NCBI GenBank assembly: GCA_945861865.1
Contig: CAMAWN010000043.1
Span: 1 to 34,324 of the forward strand
Length of the DNA stretch: 34,324 bases
Reading direction: 5' to 3'
Origin: Candidatus Kuenenia stuttgartensis
GTDB taxonomy: Bacteria; Planctomycetota; Planctomycetia; Planctomycetales; Planctomycetaceae
The notes beneath the pieces were generated by a model, which saw only the letters and a program-made list of their open reading frames with translations, made no database searches and was not told the origin of the DNA. The translations under genes were made by a program, and so were the position numbers. Of the stretch, positions 1-9,598 are shown one piece after another. How positions within the stretch are numbered: position 1 is the first letter of the stretch; the number at the start of each line of letters is the position of its first letter.

Positions 1-2732
1 TGTTGCTGGCGTTGACCGGGCCACGATGGAATCTAGGGGGCGAGGGGATCGACATCGTCGTTGTGGCGGATCGGTCACGATCGTTGCCGGCGAAAGCGAA
101 TGAGTCGATTCGGGAATTGATCAAAGACCTCGAACGGAATCGCAAGCGCGGTGACCGGATCGGGCTGGTGACGTTCGGCGGCCGAGCGCAAGTTGAGCAC
201 ACGTTGTCTCGCAACAGTGAACTCGGAGCGTACACGCGCGAGGTGTTGCCCGACGGGTCGGACTTGAATGACGCAATTTCGTCGGCGCTCAATTTGGTCG
301 AGCCGACTCGGCCGGCGCGGATTCTGGTTCTGTCGGACGGCGAGGCGAACGGAGCGTCGCCGATGTCGGCGGCGCGGCGTGCTCGCGAGGTGGGCGTGCC
401 GGTGGACTTTCGGCTGTTCGAGCGGAATCGGATCGGCGACTTGGCGATCGAATCGCTGACGCTGCCGGACACCGTCTCGCCGCGCGAGCCGTTTCAGTTC
501 GCGGTCTGGGTGCAAGCCAGCCGTGAGGCACACGGAGCCGTCCGCGTGCTGCGTGACGGGCACGAGATCGCGAAGCTCGAACGGGATTTCGTGACGGGGT
601 TGAACCGCGTGTTGTTTCGCGATCTGCTCGAAGAAGGCGGAATCACGAACTATTCGGCGGAGTTGGTGCTCGAAGGGGATCCGCTGGAAGAGAACAATCG
701 CGGTGCCGGTGTTGTGCGAGTCGAGGCGGCTCCGCGCGTGCTGGTGCTGAACTCGGACGGCAAAGAAGACAATCTCGTGCGCGCGTTGCAGGCGGCACGG
801 TTGCCGGTGGACGTCGTCTCCAGCAAGACGCATCCGCTGACACAGGATTCGCTCGACAAGTACCGAGCGGCGATTGTCGAGAACGTGCCTGCGGCGGACT
901 TCGGGCGGCTGAAGATGGAGCGGCTGGCGCAGTGGGTCGAAGATCTCGGCGGCGGCTTGTTGGTGACGGGGGGCGAGCGAAGCTTCGGTGTCGGCGGCTA
1001 CTTCAAGAGTCCGCTGGATGACCTCTTGCCGGTTTCGATGGAGTTGCGCGAGGAGCATCGCAAGAACCGCGTCGCGATCGTGATTGCGCTCGACCGGTCG
1101 GGCAGCATGGCCGTGCCGGTGAAGGGGGGCAAGGTGAAGATGGACCTCGCCAATCTCGGCACGGCGGAGTGTATCAAAATGCTTTCGCCGTCGGACAAGG
1201 TCGCGGTCTTCGCGGTGGACAGCGCGCCGCATGTCATTCAGGCGTTGCGGAATGTTGATGACCCGGAAGCGATCATCTCGAACGTACTCCGCATTCAGAG
1301 CATGGGTGGCGGCATCTACGTCTACGAAGCGTTGGTTGCGGCCGGCAACGAACTGATGAAGGCGGGCGAGTTTTCGACTCGGCACATCATCCTTTTCTCG
1401 GACGCTCAGGACAGCGAGGAGCCGGGGGACTACAAGACGTTGCTCAAAAAATACTCCGACGCCGGCATCACGGTCAGCGTGATTGGTCTCGGCACCGATC
1501 ACGACATTCACTCGGAGTTGCTCAAGGACATTGCGAAGCTCGGCGGCGGCAACATCATGTTCTCAGACGACCCTGAAGAACTGCCGCGACTGTTCACGCA
1601 GGACACGATGAGCATCGCTCGGAACACGTTCATCAAGCATGACCCAGAGGTGCATCCGGCCGACGGCATTCCCGGCAAGCTGCTGCCCGACGCGCGGCTG
1701 ATGGGGGAACTCGGTCGCGGGCCGTTCCCGCCGACGAAGGGTTACAACCTCAGCTATTTGAAGCCAGACGCGACCGGGGCCGTGATCTCGACGGATGAGT
1801 ACAACGCTCCGTGGCTGGCGTTCTGGTATCGCGGACTCGGCCGAGTCGCCGCACTGTCGATCGAAGTCGATGGGCCGCACTCGGGGCCGTTCGCGTCGTG
1901 GGACAACTACGCCGACTTTCTCGTGACGCAGACTCGCTGGTTGCTCAACAGCGCGTCACCGGAAGACGTCTTCGTGGCGATGCAGCAAGAAGGACAAGAG
2001 GCGGTCGTCAACGTCGAGCTTGATCCCGATCGAGGTGACAAGCATCGCTCGGACGCGCCGACGCTGTTCGTCGTTCCGCCCGGCGATGAACGGACGCAGC
2101 CGACGACGCCGGACTTCGTGTGGACTGGGCCGAACTCGTTGCAGGCTCGGTTCCGCTTGGAGCAGACCGGGACGTATCGCACGTTGATCCGAGCGGCAGG
2201 GAAGGACTCGCGCGAGTTCGTGCGCGGCCCGACCGTGACGCTGCCGTACTCGCCGGAGTTCGCGCCTCGGCAAGACTTGCCCTCTGGCCGCGCGTTGTTG
2301 TCCGACATCGCGAAGCTGTCGAACGGCCGCGAGCGAACCGACATTCTTTCCGTCCTGGCCGACCCGCCGCGCAGCGTGCAGACACGCTCGCTGTTGCCGC
2401 TGCTGTTTTTGCTCAGTCTGGTGGTGCTGATGCTGGAGATTGCCGGCCGTCGGCTGTCGTGGTGGGAAACTTTCCCGTGGTGGCATCGCACGGCGGTTGC
2501 CGCCGAATTGACGTCCGACATTCCGCGTGCGGCCGAAACGAAGCCGTGGTGGAAGAGCCGGCGTCCCAAGCGAGTTCGTCACCGAGTGATTGTTACGCCG
2601 ACAACCACGGCGGCCTCATCGGTCCCGAAGAGCACGGTGCCTCCGAAAGTCACGACGACCCCGAAGACGACAGTCTCCGCCGCCGATCTGTTCGAGCAGG
2701 CGAAGCGACGGGCATCGAATCGGCTGAAGTGA
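1..2732 (+). CDS. VWA-domain membrane protein with two VWA modules (5' partial)
   Basis: The reading frame is open to the left edge, so the N-terminus, which in relatives carries membrane helices, is missing; 909 residues are visible. A first von Willebrand A (VWA) module starts near residue 16 with a DRSRS metal-site (MIDAS) motif at 23-27. A Rossmann-like segment at about 240-335 resembles the glutamine-amidotransferase-like domain often joined to these proteins. A second VWA module has DRSGS at 364-368. A hydrophobic helix at about 795-815 is followed by a basic, Pro/Thr-rich tail. Family knowledge: such planctomycete proteins resemble BatA/BatB-type membrane proteins, and their exact role is unknown. 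Most of the protein probably lies outside the cytoplasmic membrane (inference). The gene at 14022-16580 has a related architecture. Confidence 0.85.
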   Translation, partial: LLALTGPRWNLGGEGIDIVVVADRSRSLPAKANESIRELIKDLERNRKRGDRIGLVTFGGRAQVEHTLSRNSELGAYTREVLPDGSDLNDAISSALNLVEPTRPARILVLSDGEANGASPMSAARRAREVGVPVDFRLFERNRIGDLAIESLTLPDTVSPREPFQFAVWVQASREAHGAVRVLRDGHEIAKLERDFVTGLNRVLFRDLLEEGGITNYSAELVLEGDPLEENNRGAGVVRVEAAPRVLVLNSDGKEDNLVRALQAARLPVDVVSSKTHPLTQDSLDKYRAAIVENVPAADFGRLKMERLAQWVEDLGGGLLVTGGERSFGVGGYFKSPLDDLLPVSMELREEHRKNRVAIVIALDRSGSMAVPVKGGKVKMDLANLGTAECIKMLSPSDKVAVFAVDSAPHVIQALRNVDDPEAIISNVLRIQSMGGGIYVYEALVAAGNELMKAGEFSTRHIILFSDAQDSEEPGDYKTLLKKYSDAGITVSVIGLGTDHDIHSELLKDIAKLGGGNIMFSDDPEELPRLFTQDTMSIARNTFIKHDPEVHPADGIPGKLLPDARLMGELGRGPFPPTKGYNLSYLKPDATGAVISTDEYNAPWLAFWYRGLGRVAALSIEVDGPHSGPFASWDNYADFLVTQTRWLLNSASPEDVFVAMQQEGQEAVVNVELDPDRGDKHRSDAPTLFVVPPGDERTQPTTPDFVWTGPNSLQARFRLEQTGTYRTLIRAAGKDSREFVRGPTVTLPYSPEFAPRQDLPSGRALLSDIAKLSNGRERTDILSVLADPPRSVQTRSLLPLLFLLSLVVLMLEIAGRRLSWWETFPWWHRTAVAAELTSDIPRAAETKPWWKSRRPKRVRHRVIVTPTTTAASSVPKSTVPPKVTTTPKTTVSAADLFEQAKRRASNRLK

Positions 2733-2841
2733 CGTCGGAATTCGCATCGCCTCGAATCCCGATTTGTGGCATAGTCTGCGTTCATCGGTCGACCGGACGT
2801 CGGCATCCGAACTCTGAACTCCTCGCCGCCGACAATTTCCC

Positions 2842-4416
2842 ATGACTGGTTTGCGCAATAATTTGCGACTTCTGATTTCGCTGAATGTGGCGTGCCTGAT
2901 GCTGGCCATCGTGTTGTTGGCCAGCATGCCCGCAACATTGACCGCGCAGCCGCCCAAGGCAACGAAGGCCGAGCGTGCTCTCGCAAACCTGCAAGCTCAG
3001 CATCGCGAGGCTCACAAGCTCTTCGCCGACGATCTGGAGCGGGTGGCTCAAACCTGCGAGGGGAATGATCTGAAGGAGATTGCGGTGCGAGTACGGCGGC
3101 TCGCCGCACCTGTCGATCCCGACGTGTTGCGGTTTGAACCGTTGCCTCGACAAGTCCAACCGCAAATTCCGGCACCAGCGGAGGGAGAGTTCCCGTGGCA
3201 AGCGGAACTGCGGACGTATCGCAAAGCCTACGCGATCGAGTTGGACAAGCTCGCCTCGCAAGCCGTGAAGGCGGGGCTGCCCAGCTACGCATTCCAACTG
3301 ATTCGCGAGGTCGCGTTTCACGATTCCGATCACGTTCGTGCTCGGCGGCTGTTGGGATTCGTGCGGTACAAAGACGAATGGGTCTCGCCGTTCGAGGCGA
3401 CGAAGCTCAATAACAAAGAAGTCTGGACGGCGCAATGGGGTTGGCTACCGGGGGCGCATGTCGCACGGTACGAGAAGGGGGAACGGCTCAACGGCACTCG
3501 CTGGGTCACGGCCCAACGGGACGCGCAGCTTCGCGGCGACTTCAACAATGCCTGGGCGATTCGCACCGAGCACTATTTGCTCAAGACCAACTTCAGTTTG
3601 GAACACGGCGTCGCGCTGGCGTCTTCGCTGGAGGAATTTCACCGTTTCTTCGAGCAGACCTTCGCCGGGTTCTTCAACGACTCGAAGCGGCTTCAATCGA
3701 TGTTCGAGAAGCCGGCCGCCTCCGCCACACGAGCCGCCGCGAAGCCGTTTCGGATCCATTTCTTTCGGTCACGCGATGAGTACATCGCTCGGCTGCACAA
3801 GAAATACGGCGAGCAGATCACGATCACGAATGGCTTGTACGACACGGATGACCTCGTGGTTTACAGCTTCCACAACCCGACGGAACCCGCCGAACCGACG
3901 CTGTACCACGAGGCGACGCACCAGTTGCTGGCGGCGCATCTCCAGCCGAGTCCCGTGATTGCCAGGGACGAGAACTTTTGGCTGATCGAAGGAATCGCCT
4001 GCTACATCGAGTCGTTTCGCGTGGCGAACGGCGAAGTCAGTCTTGGCGATCCACGCTTTTTGCGGTTCGAGGCGGCGCGATACCGCAAGCGAATGGACGG
4101 CTACTATCTGCCGCTGGCCGAGTTCACGGCGATGGGCAAGGACGCTTTCCAGCGACACCCGGAGATCAAGAACAACTACAGCCAGGCGTCCGGGTTGGTA
4201 CATTTCTTCATGCACTACGAAGGTGGCCGCTATCGAGATGATCTGATCGAGCATCTTCGACAGGTCTACAAGCAGGCCGAGACCGGCCGCCGGCCGATGG
4301 CACTGGAAGTTCTCACTGGCTCGAATTTCGCCGAATTGGATCAGCAGTACGGCGAGTATGTGCTCAAAGTGTCGAAGTCGTTGAAGGAAGACTTCTCGAC
4401 ACCGACGGATCGCTGA
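2842..4416 (+). CDS. Secreted DUF1570-type protein with HExxH zinc-peptidase motif
   Basis: A 524-residue protein with an N-terminal hydrophobic signal segment at about 9-31, predicted to be cleaved after the TLTA region. The central and C-terminal part carries HEATH at 356-360 and a downstream WLIEGIA with Glu383. This is the spacing expected of a gluzincin metallopeptidase with two His and one Glu as zinc ligands. The N-terminal third is charged and helical. The arrangement matches the planctomycete DUF1570 family, whose substrate is not known. No good ribosome-binding site precedes the ATG at 2842, but the signal peptide begins there, so the start is kept. It lies 109 bases after the VWA gene on the same strand and 75 bases before the deacetylase. 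A peptidase role is inference from the motif. Confidence 0.8.
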   Translation: MTGLRNNLRLLISLNVACLMLAIVLLASMPATLTAQPPKATKAERALANLQAQHREAHKLFADDLERVAQTCEGNDLKEIAVRVRRLAAPVDPDVLRFEPLPRQVQPQIPAPAEGEFPWQAELRTYRKAYAIELDKLASQAVKAGLPSYAFQLIREVAFHDSDHVRARRLLGFVRYKDEWVSPFEATKLNNKEVWTAQWGWLPGAHVARYEKGERLNGTRWVTAQRDAQLRGDFNNAWAIRTEHYLLKTNFSLEHGVALASSLEEFHRFFEQTFAGFFNDSKRLQSMFEKPAASATRAAAKPFRIHFFRSRDEYIARLHKKYGEQITITNGLYDTDDLVVYSFHNPTEPAEPTLYHEATHQLLAAHLQPSPVIARDENFWLIEGIACYIESFRVANGEVSLGDPRFLRFEAARYRKRMDGYYLPLAEFTAMGKDAFQRHPEIKNNYSQASGLVHFFMHYEGGRYRDDLIEHLRQVYKQAETGRRPMALEVLTGSNFAELDQQYGEYVLKVSKSLKEDFSTPTDR

Positions 4417-4491
4417 CCGACATCAGGGTGGCCCAGGGTGCTTCTCTTGAGACCGGCTGCCGCAGTAGTTTCGAATCTTGGAGAGACGACC

Positions 4492-5484
4492 ATGTTGCCA
4501 CTTTCTCGTCGTGATTGGCTCTGCACCGCGACTGCTGGAACGCTTGGCTGGATCGGCCCCGGCCTTTTTGCCGCACCGGAAAAGCCGCGCAAGGCTCGTA
4601 TTGCAATCACGCTGGATCTGGAAATGAGCGCGCAGTATCCGAAGCGTGAGCAGACCGAATGGAACTACGAAAAGGGAAACCTCGATGACGCGACCAAGCG
4701 GTACTCGGTCGAGGCCGCGAAGCGCGCGAAAGAACTCGGCGGGGTCATTCACTTCTTCTGCGTCGGCCGAGTGCTCGAACATCCGAGCGTCGATTGGCTC
4801 AAGCAGATTGCGGCCGACGGGCACGCGGTCGGCAATCACACCTACGACCACGTCAACGTGAAGGCGACGAAACCGGAAGAGACGCAGTTCCGGTTTCAGC
4901 GTGCTCCGTGGCTGGTCGAAGGGCTGACGGCTCGTGAGATCATCGACCGCAACATTCGCGTCACAACGAAGGCGTTGAAGGCGCGAGCTGGTATCGAGGT
5001 CAACGGATTTCGCACACCCGGCGGATTCAACAACGGGCTGACCGACAAGCCGGACGTGCAGCAAATGCTGCTCGATCAGGGATTCACTTGGGTCAGCTCG
5101 AAATATCCGGCGCATCTTTACGGCAAGGTGGGCGAGACTCCGACGGCGGATATCTTCGAGAGCATCGTGAAGGCCCAAGCGGACGCACAGCCGTTCGTCT
5201 ATCCGAGTGGGCTGATCGAAGTACCGATGAGTCCCATCAGCGATGTCGGTGCGTTTCGTTCGACACGCTGGTCACTCGATGCGTATTTGAAAGCGATCCG
5301 CTTGGCCATCGAATGGGCGATTGAAAACCGAGCCGTGTTCGATTTGCTCGTGCATCCGTCGTGTTTGGTCGTCGAAGACCCCGATTTTCGAATTGTTCGG
5401 TTGATCTGCGAATTGGTGCGGACGGCGGGTGATCGAGCGGAAATCGTCACGCTGGACAAGATCGCGGCCACGATTGGCAAGTGA
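4492..5484 (+). CDS. Tat-exported polysaccharide deacetylase (NodB/CE4 family)
   Basis: A 330-residue protein. The start is placed at ATG 4492 because GGAGAG lies just upstream and the resulting N-terminus is a twin-arginine leader (SRRDWL at 5-10, then a hydrophobic stretch ending AAPEK). An upstream in-frame GTG at 4438 would spoil this leader. NodB-homology motifs are visible: TLDLE at 40-44 (motif 1, with the metal-site Asp), HTYDH at 116-120 (the two metal His) and RTPGG at 174-178. The family removes N-acetyl or related acyl groups from polysaccharides using a divalent metal. The TLDLE form of motif 1 is less usual than TFDDG and occurs in the more divergent allantoinase-like/PuuE-like branch, so the substrate is open. 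Export suggests action on cell-wall or environmental glycans. Confidence 0.85.
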   Translation: MLPLSRRDWLCTATAGTLGWIGPGLFAAPEKPRKARIAITLDLEMSAQYPKREQTEWNYEKGNLDDATKRYSVEAAKRAKELGGVIHFFCVGRVLEHPSVDWLKQIAADGHAVGNHTYDHVNVKATKPEETQFRFQRAPWLVEGLTAREIIDRNIRVTTKALKARAGIEVNGFRTPGGFNNGLTDKPDVQQMLLDQGFTWVSSKYPAHLYGKVGETPTADIFESIVKAQADAQPFVYPSGLIEVPMSPISDVGAFRSTRWSLDAYLKAIRLAIEWAIENRAVFDLLVHPSCLVVEDPDFRIVRLICELVRTAGDRAEIVTLDKIAATIGK

Positions 5485-5486
5485 CG

Positions 5487-5509
5487 GTAGGCACTCATGC
5501 CCGTCCTAC
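5487..5509. repeat. Small imperfect palindrome GTAGG...CCTAC after a stop codon
   Basis: Two bases after the stop of the deacetylase gene, GTAGG (5487-5491) and CCTAC (5505-5509) form inverted ends around an inner GGCA/TGCC hairpin with loop CTCA. A similar GTAG/CTAC-bounded hairpin sits at 24336-24363. It could help terminate transcription or be a dispersed palindromic element. Neither is shown. Confidence 0.4.
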
Positions 5510-5516
5510 GCCAACG

Positions 5517-5544
5517 AAAAAGGCCCGCCGGAGTTCGGCGGGCC
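5517..5544 (-). terminator. Intrinsic terminator of the 5619-9358 minus-strand cluster
   Basis: A 9-bp perfect GC-rich stem, GGCCCGCCG (5522-5530) and CGGCGGGCC (5536-5544), closes a 5-base loop. On the minus strand it is followed by TTTTT (5517-5521). The polarity fits transcription from the DUF11 gene, whose stop lies about 75 bases upstream. On the plus strand no T-run follows, so it is not expected to stop transcription of the deacetylase gene. Confidence 0.85.
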
Positions 5545-5618
5545 AATGGCGGTTGCACAAGTCAGGGACCGGATGGCTCCGGCTCTCTCTCCCTCTCTCG
5601 CGATGCCGCAGAAATGAA

Positions 5619-7430
5619 TTATCGAAGCTTGGCTTGGAAGGTGATCACGCCGCCGGTGTGTCCGGCCAGCGGGTTGTCGAGTTCCAATCGCAGGATGTGG
5701 CTCCCTTCGCCGTTGTCATCGACGTTGATTGAGCCGGGCAGGTCGCTGGTCGCGCTGTCGTCCACGTATTCGAGTCGTGGCGTCAGGTTGTCGATCAGCC
5801 GGACGTTTCGCAGTTCGCGGTCGCCGAGGTTGTCGAAGCGAATCGTGAACGTGATCACGTCGCCCGGTTTCGCGACCTCTTTATCGGCGAGTTTCACGAG
5901 TCGCAGATGGCCCGGCTTCTTGTGCCCTTCGTCGATGCCGACCAGTTCGGCCACTTTGAAGTTGGCATAGACCTCTTGAGTTGCCGTCAGGCTCGCGACG
6001 ATGACCGGGTTCAGGTTTCGTGACCATGTTGCCGCCGAGTTCATACCGCGATGCAGTTGAGCCATCTCGGACTGTCGGATTCTTCCGTCTTGCTGGAACT
6101 GAACGCCCTCGAAGAGGTTCAGCAGCTTGACGTGTTGAGCCATCCCTTTGGCGGCCGAAACGTCTCGGCGAGTTGACTGGCTGAAGATCCCGCTGGCTCG
6201 CGAACGCATCCGCACGCCTTGGACTCGGTCCCGTTGCACGCCGGTTTTACCACCGACTTTTTGACGCAGGGCAGCACCTTGCACTTGGTCCACATTGCTG
6301 ATGGGCCGCTGAATGTTGGTCCCTTCGCTGATGCTCGTGAAGCTTCGCACGGCGGCGAAGCGCGGCGAGTAGATCGCGACGCGATTCGAGGCTTTGACCT
6401 TGCGGTCCCCGTTGTGATCGCGGAACTCGGCAACCGTGTCTTCGGTTTCGACACCCATCATCAGGACACCGTCGTAATGCACCGGGTAATCGCGGTCGCC
6501 GCCGTCGAAGAGGTACTCGTCCGGGAATTGTTCGGCGAGCGCTGGGCTGGCGGCGATCAAGCCGGAACGGTTCTGCTTGAAGCCAGACGCATTTGGGGAA
6601 TCGTTGTGCGACGCGAGTTGAACTCGTGGTTCGGCGGCGGAGAACGAGACCGCTCCCTCGTGAGGCCGGTTGGAAACCTTCCCCACGAGGACCGGAGCAC
6701 CGTTGCCGAAAAAGGCTCCTTGTGTTTCGTTCGGTGCCGGCAACCGACCACCCAAGCGGATCAGAGCCAACGGGCGTCCCGCTTTGTCGGCCTCCTCGAT
6801 GAGATTGGCTCGCGGTTCGACGGTTCGGACCGCCGTGTCACCACTCAGTTCGAACGGCAACGCAAGTTGCGGCTGCTCGAGGTACACGACCTTCGTGATC
6901 ATCCGGCCTTGGATGGCAGCGTCGATCTCGTCGATCGTGAACGACAACGGCATCGAAAACTTGTCGGCGTGGCCGGCGGGGGGATGCAGACGGTCGATCA
7001 ATTCGATCGTCGGATACAGCTCGATGCCCGGGAATTCCGGCATGTCGCTCAGCTTGAGTCGGTACGACTGAGCGACGGCGAGCTTCGCGTTCGCAGTCGT
7101 CTTCACCTCGTCACGCGAACCAACAAACCAAGTCACTGTTCCGGTGGAGGGAAGCTCGACACTGATCGATTGAAACTCGAGGCCGTTGACCCGTCCGGCG
7201 GCTTGCACCCATTGGCCCCAAATGCCGGGAGAGACGCGATGATCCATCAGCAGACGTGGCGGCGCTTCCGCTTTGGTCTGTGCCTGAGCGGTGCCGCAGG
7301 ACAAACCGCACACCAGCGTCACGCTCATCAGCATTCCCAAGAGCCGACAGCGCTTCAACGCCGACCACAGATCGGTGATCAAACCGAGCCGGCGCAAACA
7401 CAGCAATTCGGGAAGAAGAGATGCGCACAT
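5619..7430 (-). CDS. Exported DUF11-domain surface protein
   Basis: A 603-residue protein. The N-terminus has a long basic region, then a hydrophobic segment (about 31-48) ending in an Ala-rich signal-peptidase site near TAQA (47-50). The C-terminal ~95 residues have the DUF11 / conserved-repeat pattern (GDVITFTIRFDN, then LIDNLTPRLEYVDDSA), an Ig-like beta module common in bacterial surface proteins. Residues 122-230 match a segment of the neighbour at 8228-9358 (YRLKLS, ELYPT, TKVVYL, EADKAG), a module I cannot name. The ATG at 7430 has no clear ribosome-binding site; M33 or M35 are alternatives that would still leave a signal peptide. It is last in a three-gene minus-strand cluster, 68 bases after the barrel gene. 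Role unknown, probably structural or adhesive (inference). Confidence 0.8.
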   Translation of the reverse strand: MCASLLPELLCLRRLGLITDLWSALKRCRLLGMLMSVTLVCGLSCGTAQAQTKAEAPPRLLMDHRVSPGIWGQWVQAAGRVNGLEFQSISVELPSTGTVTWFVGSRDEVKTTANAKLAVAQSYRLKLSDMPEFPGIELYPTIELIDRLHPPAGHADKFSMPLSFTIDEIDAAIQGRMITKVVYLEQPQLALPFELSGDTAVRTVEPRANLIEEADKAGRPLALIRLGGRLPAPNETQGAFFGNGAPVLVGKVSNRPHEGAVSFSAAEPRVQLASHNDSPNASGFKQNRSGLIAASPALAEQFPDEYLFDGGDRDYPVHYDGVLMMGVETEDTVAEFRDHNGDRKVKASNRVAIYSPRFAAVRSFTSISEGTNIQRPISNVDQVQGAALRQKVGGKTGVQRDRVQGVRMRSRASGIFSQSTRRDVSAAKGMAQHVKLLNLFEGVQFQQDGRIRQSEMAQLHRGMNSAATWSRNLNPVIVASLTATQEVYANFKVAELVGIDEGHKKPGHLRLVKLADKEVAKPGDVITFTIRFDNLGDRELRNVRLIDNLTPRLEYVDDSATSDLPGSINVDDNGEGSHILRLELDNPLAGHTGGVITFQAKLR

Positions 7431-7498
7431 GGGAGATAAAGGATGCCGAATGAGAAGGGTAGGAACTCAATGTCTGATGGTCCGAAGACGGTGATACG

Positions 7499-8167
7499 CT
7501 ACCAGGCCAGCCCGACTCCAATACCGCCGGTTTTGTTCCCGGCGGTGTCGATCACCAAGGACAATCTCGCAAACCAAGACTGTGAAGGTCGAATAAAGAG
7601 TTCATTGACGATTTCATGCTCCCTTTGAGCGTCCACTTGAAACACGAACGACGATCGCAATGCCACCAAGTCAATCAAATCGACTTCAGCTCCAAAGCCG
7701 AAAAATGTTTTTCTAATCGTGGACGGAGTTGTCACAGTCGTCGGAGGCGGCCCGATGATGACCGAGTTTAACTCGGTCGAGTTCCAGAGCATGCCCGCCG
7801 TGGCGAACGGGCGAATGTGATCGGTCGCGTGAAAAAACACATTGAAACCGAGGTCTCCGCCAATAGAGTCCGCGTGGTTGGTGTCTCCAAGGTCGTTCTG
7901 AGACGCCATCGTGACTCCATGAAGTGTCGCGAAAATGTCCATGGCAACGCCGCTGAATGGCTCTTCATTTTCGAGCCAGATGATCGGAGCATTGATCTGT
8001 GTTTGCCATCCCGTGCTGTAATTATCAAACTGAAATCCATTGGCAGGATTCGTGTCGAACAGCAAGAACTGCGACGAGACATGCCCCTTGCCCAGAAGCC
8101 CTTGAGCGAAGCCCTCGCTTCCGAGAAGTAGGCCGAGAAGAAACGCGATCGTGATGGATCGAAACAT
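7499..8167 (-). CDS. Small outer-membrane beta-barrel-like protein
   Basis: A 222-residue protein. ATG 8167 is chosen because GAGG lies 7 bases upstream and it begins directly with a signal peptide (FRSITIAFLLGLLLGSEGFAQ). A seven-residue longer start at 8188 is less likely. The mature part is made of alternating polar/apolar beta segments with many aromatic residues, and the chain ends in a C-terminal Trp preceded by Gly/Val-rich strand residues. This is the usual signature for barrel insertion. No enzymatic motif was seen. The size would suit an eight-stranded barrel of OmpA/OmpW size (inference). It lies between the possible lipoprotein gene (60 bases upstream) and the DUF11 gene (68 bases downstream), so the three may form an envelope operon. 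Confidence 0.65.
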   Translation of the reverse strand: MFRSITIAFLLGLLLGSEGFAQGLLGKGHVSSQFLLFDTNPANGFQFDNYSTGWQTQINAPIIWLENEEPFSGVAMDIFATLHGVTMASQNDLGDTNHADSIGGDLGFNVFFHATDHIRPFATAGMLWNSTELNSVIIGPPPTTVTTPSTIRKTFFGFGAEVDLIDLVALRSSFVFQVDAQREHEIVNELFIRPSQSWFARLSLVIDTAGNKTGGIGVGLAW

Positions 8168-8227
8168 GATCGCGCCTCGAAACCACACCTTGCGAAGCTC
8201 ACTGGAAGGATTCCACCAAGCGGACCA

Positions 8228-9358
8228 CTACCGATTCAGATTCCAATTCGGCTGCGAGACTTGTCCCGGTCCGTAGATCGGATGCTTCTCGCTGTATTCG
8301 ACGTGCTTGACTGGCTTCGGCAAACGCATGCCGGGTTCGTGTTTCACGTCCATCAGCATGTGATCGACGGGGTCGGGCAGTTCGGTCTTTGTCAGATTGC
8401 GAACTGTGTGTGACTTGAGTCCAGCCGGTGCTCCGAAGGGCAAATGCGGCGGTCCAGGCAATCCAATCGGAGTCGAGGTGACCGGCATGCCCCACGCGGG
8501 TGCGCCGTTCATTCCAGCGATCGGACCATGTGGACTGCCGAAGCCACTGGCGATCATCGGGCCGGGAACTCCGGCGTAGAGGCCACCTTCCATTTCGACG
8601 GGCACGGGTGGGACGATCTCCCCCTTCTCGCCGTCGGCGTCGTAGCTGACCTGTTGCAATCCATCGTCGAACTCGGCGGTCGGATCGCCAGCGCCTTGTT
8701 GTTCGAGGTTCTTATTGCCGACTCGCAAGACGACCATGATCGTGCCACGACGGTCAGCTTCGGAGACGGGATCAACACCCGGATCAAGCCGTGTCGAAGA
8801 CAGCGTCTCGACACCGGCGATCGCCAATTCCTGGAACTTCGCGTCCGGCAGGTAGATCACTTTCGTGACGTAGTTGTTCGATTCGACTTGATCGAGATCC
8901 TCGTCGGTGAGCTCGATGGGCACGCTGTTGTGGCCGAGGTAACCGTCGGTCGTCGGATGGCCGGGATAGACCTGCAACGTCGGGTACAACGTCAGAGCCT
9001 CGCGGCCAGTGATGTTCGACAGCTTCAGGCGGTAGGTCGCCCCTTGCGAGAACTCCCAACGGTTCGGGGTGACCAACTGGTTGTTGGCGTAGCCCGGACC
9101 AATTTTCCAGCCGATGTTCATGCCGATCGGCCCGACGAAGCGGACTTGCGTCGTCGCCGATTGGAAACTGCGCGGCTGCGCCTGTCCCATCGACGGGAAG
9201 ATCGCCGGATGCGGCAGATCGACCATCGGGCCGGGTCGAGCCATCATCGCCGCAGGCGGAGCAACGTACTCCCCTTTGTCGATCAACCCCTGACCGTCGA
9301 GGTGGCAGCCAAAGCAGACCACAACCAAAGTTCCGAGTGCCAGAAAGTAATATCTCAT
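8228..9358 (-). CDS. Exported protein, possible lipoprotein, sharing a module with the DUF11 protein
   Basis: The frame is open far upstream, but the real start is ATG 9358: AGGGA lies about 8 bases before it and the N-terminus is a signal sequence ([18 protein letters not shown]). Cys18 follows a hydrophobic core and could be lipidated, although the lipobox (CFG-C) is not canonical. The product is 376 residues. Residues 108-216 (YRLKLSN, TLYPTLQ, TKVIYL, EADRRG) match residues 122-230 of the DUF11 protein two genes downstream. The rest is Pro/Gly-rich and low in complexity, as in an extended surface or periplasmic linker. No known function. It is first of the three-gene minus-strand cluster and diverges from the LolA-like gene across 240 bases. 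Confidence 0.75.
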   Translation of the reverse strand: MRYYFLALGTLVVVCFGCHLDGQGLIDKGEYVAPPAAMMARPGPMVDLPHPAIFPSMGQAQPRSFQSATTQVRFVGPIGMNIGWKIGPGYANNQLVTPNRWEFSQGATYRLKLSNITGREALTLYPTLQVYPGHPTTDGYLGHNSVPIELTDEDLDQVESNNYVTKVIYLPDAKFQELAIAGVETLSSTRLDPGVDPVSEADRRGTIMVVLRVGNKNLEQQGAGDPTAEFDDGLQQVSYDADGEKGEIVPPVPVEMEGGLYAGVPGPMIASGFGSPHGPIAGMNGAPAWGMPVTSTPIGLPGPPHLPFGAPAGLKSHTVRNLTKTELPDPVDHMLMDVKHEPGMRLPKPVKHVEYSEKHPIYGPGQVSQPNWNLNR

Positions 9359-9598
9359 CACGAGTCCCTTCGACCTGAGACGGTCATGCACCCCGACCTT
9401 GGGGTCGCTCTGCTGACGTGCTGGAACTAAACTCCGTCGCGTTTCGTTCGTCGTTGCCGAGTTCTGCCGGCAGTTTTGGCCGACTGAGCACCGCTTGATG
9501 AACTTGAATGCCAGGACGGCATCCACTTCTGCGACACATGGATAATTTCGGTTCTGCCTGATCCGAATCTTTGGCAAATCCGGAATCTTCGAGGCGAT

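Noticed and set aside
75..1511. Long open frame (478 codons) antisense to the first VWA gene
   Set aside because: Arg/His-rich composition and no domain; it mirrors the codon bias of the sense gene in GC-rich DNA.
6219..7439. 406-codon open frame opposite the DUF11 gene
   Set aside because: Antisense shadow without a signal or domain; the DUF11 module on the other strand is clear.
9504..9546. Possible promoter with GATAAT at 9541 for the LolA-like gene
   Set aside because: No acceptable -35 at 16-18 bases; TTGAAT at 9504 is too far away.
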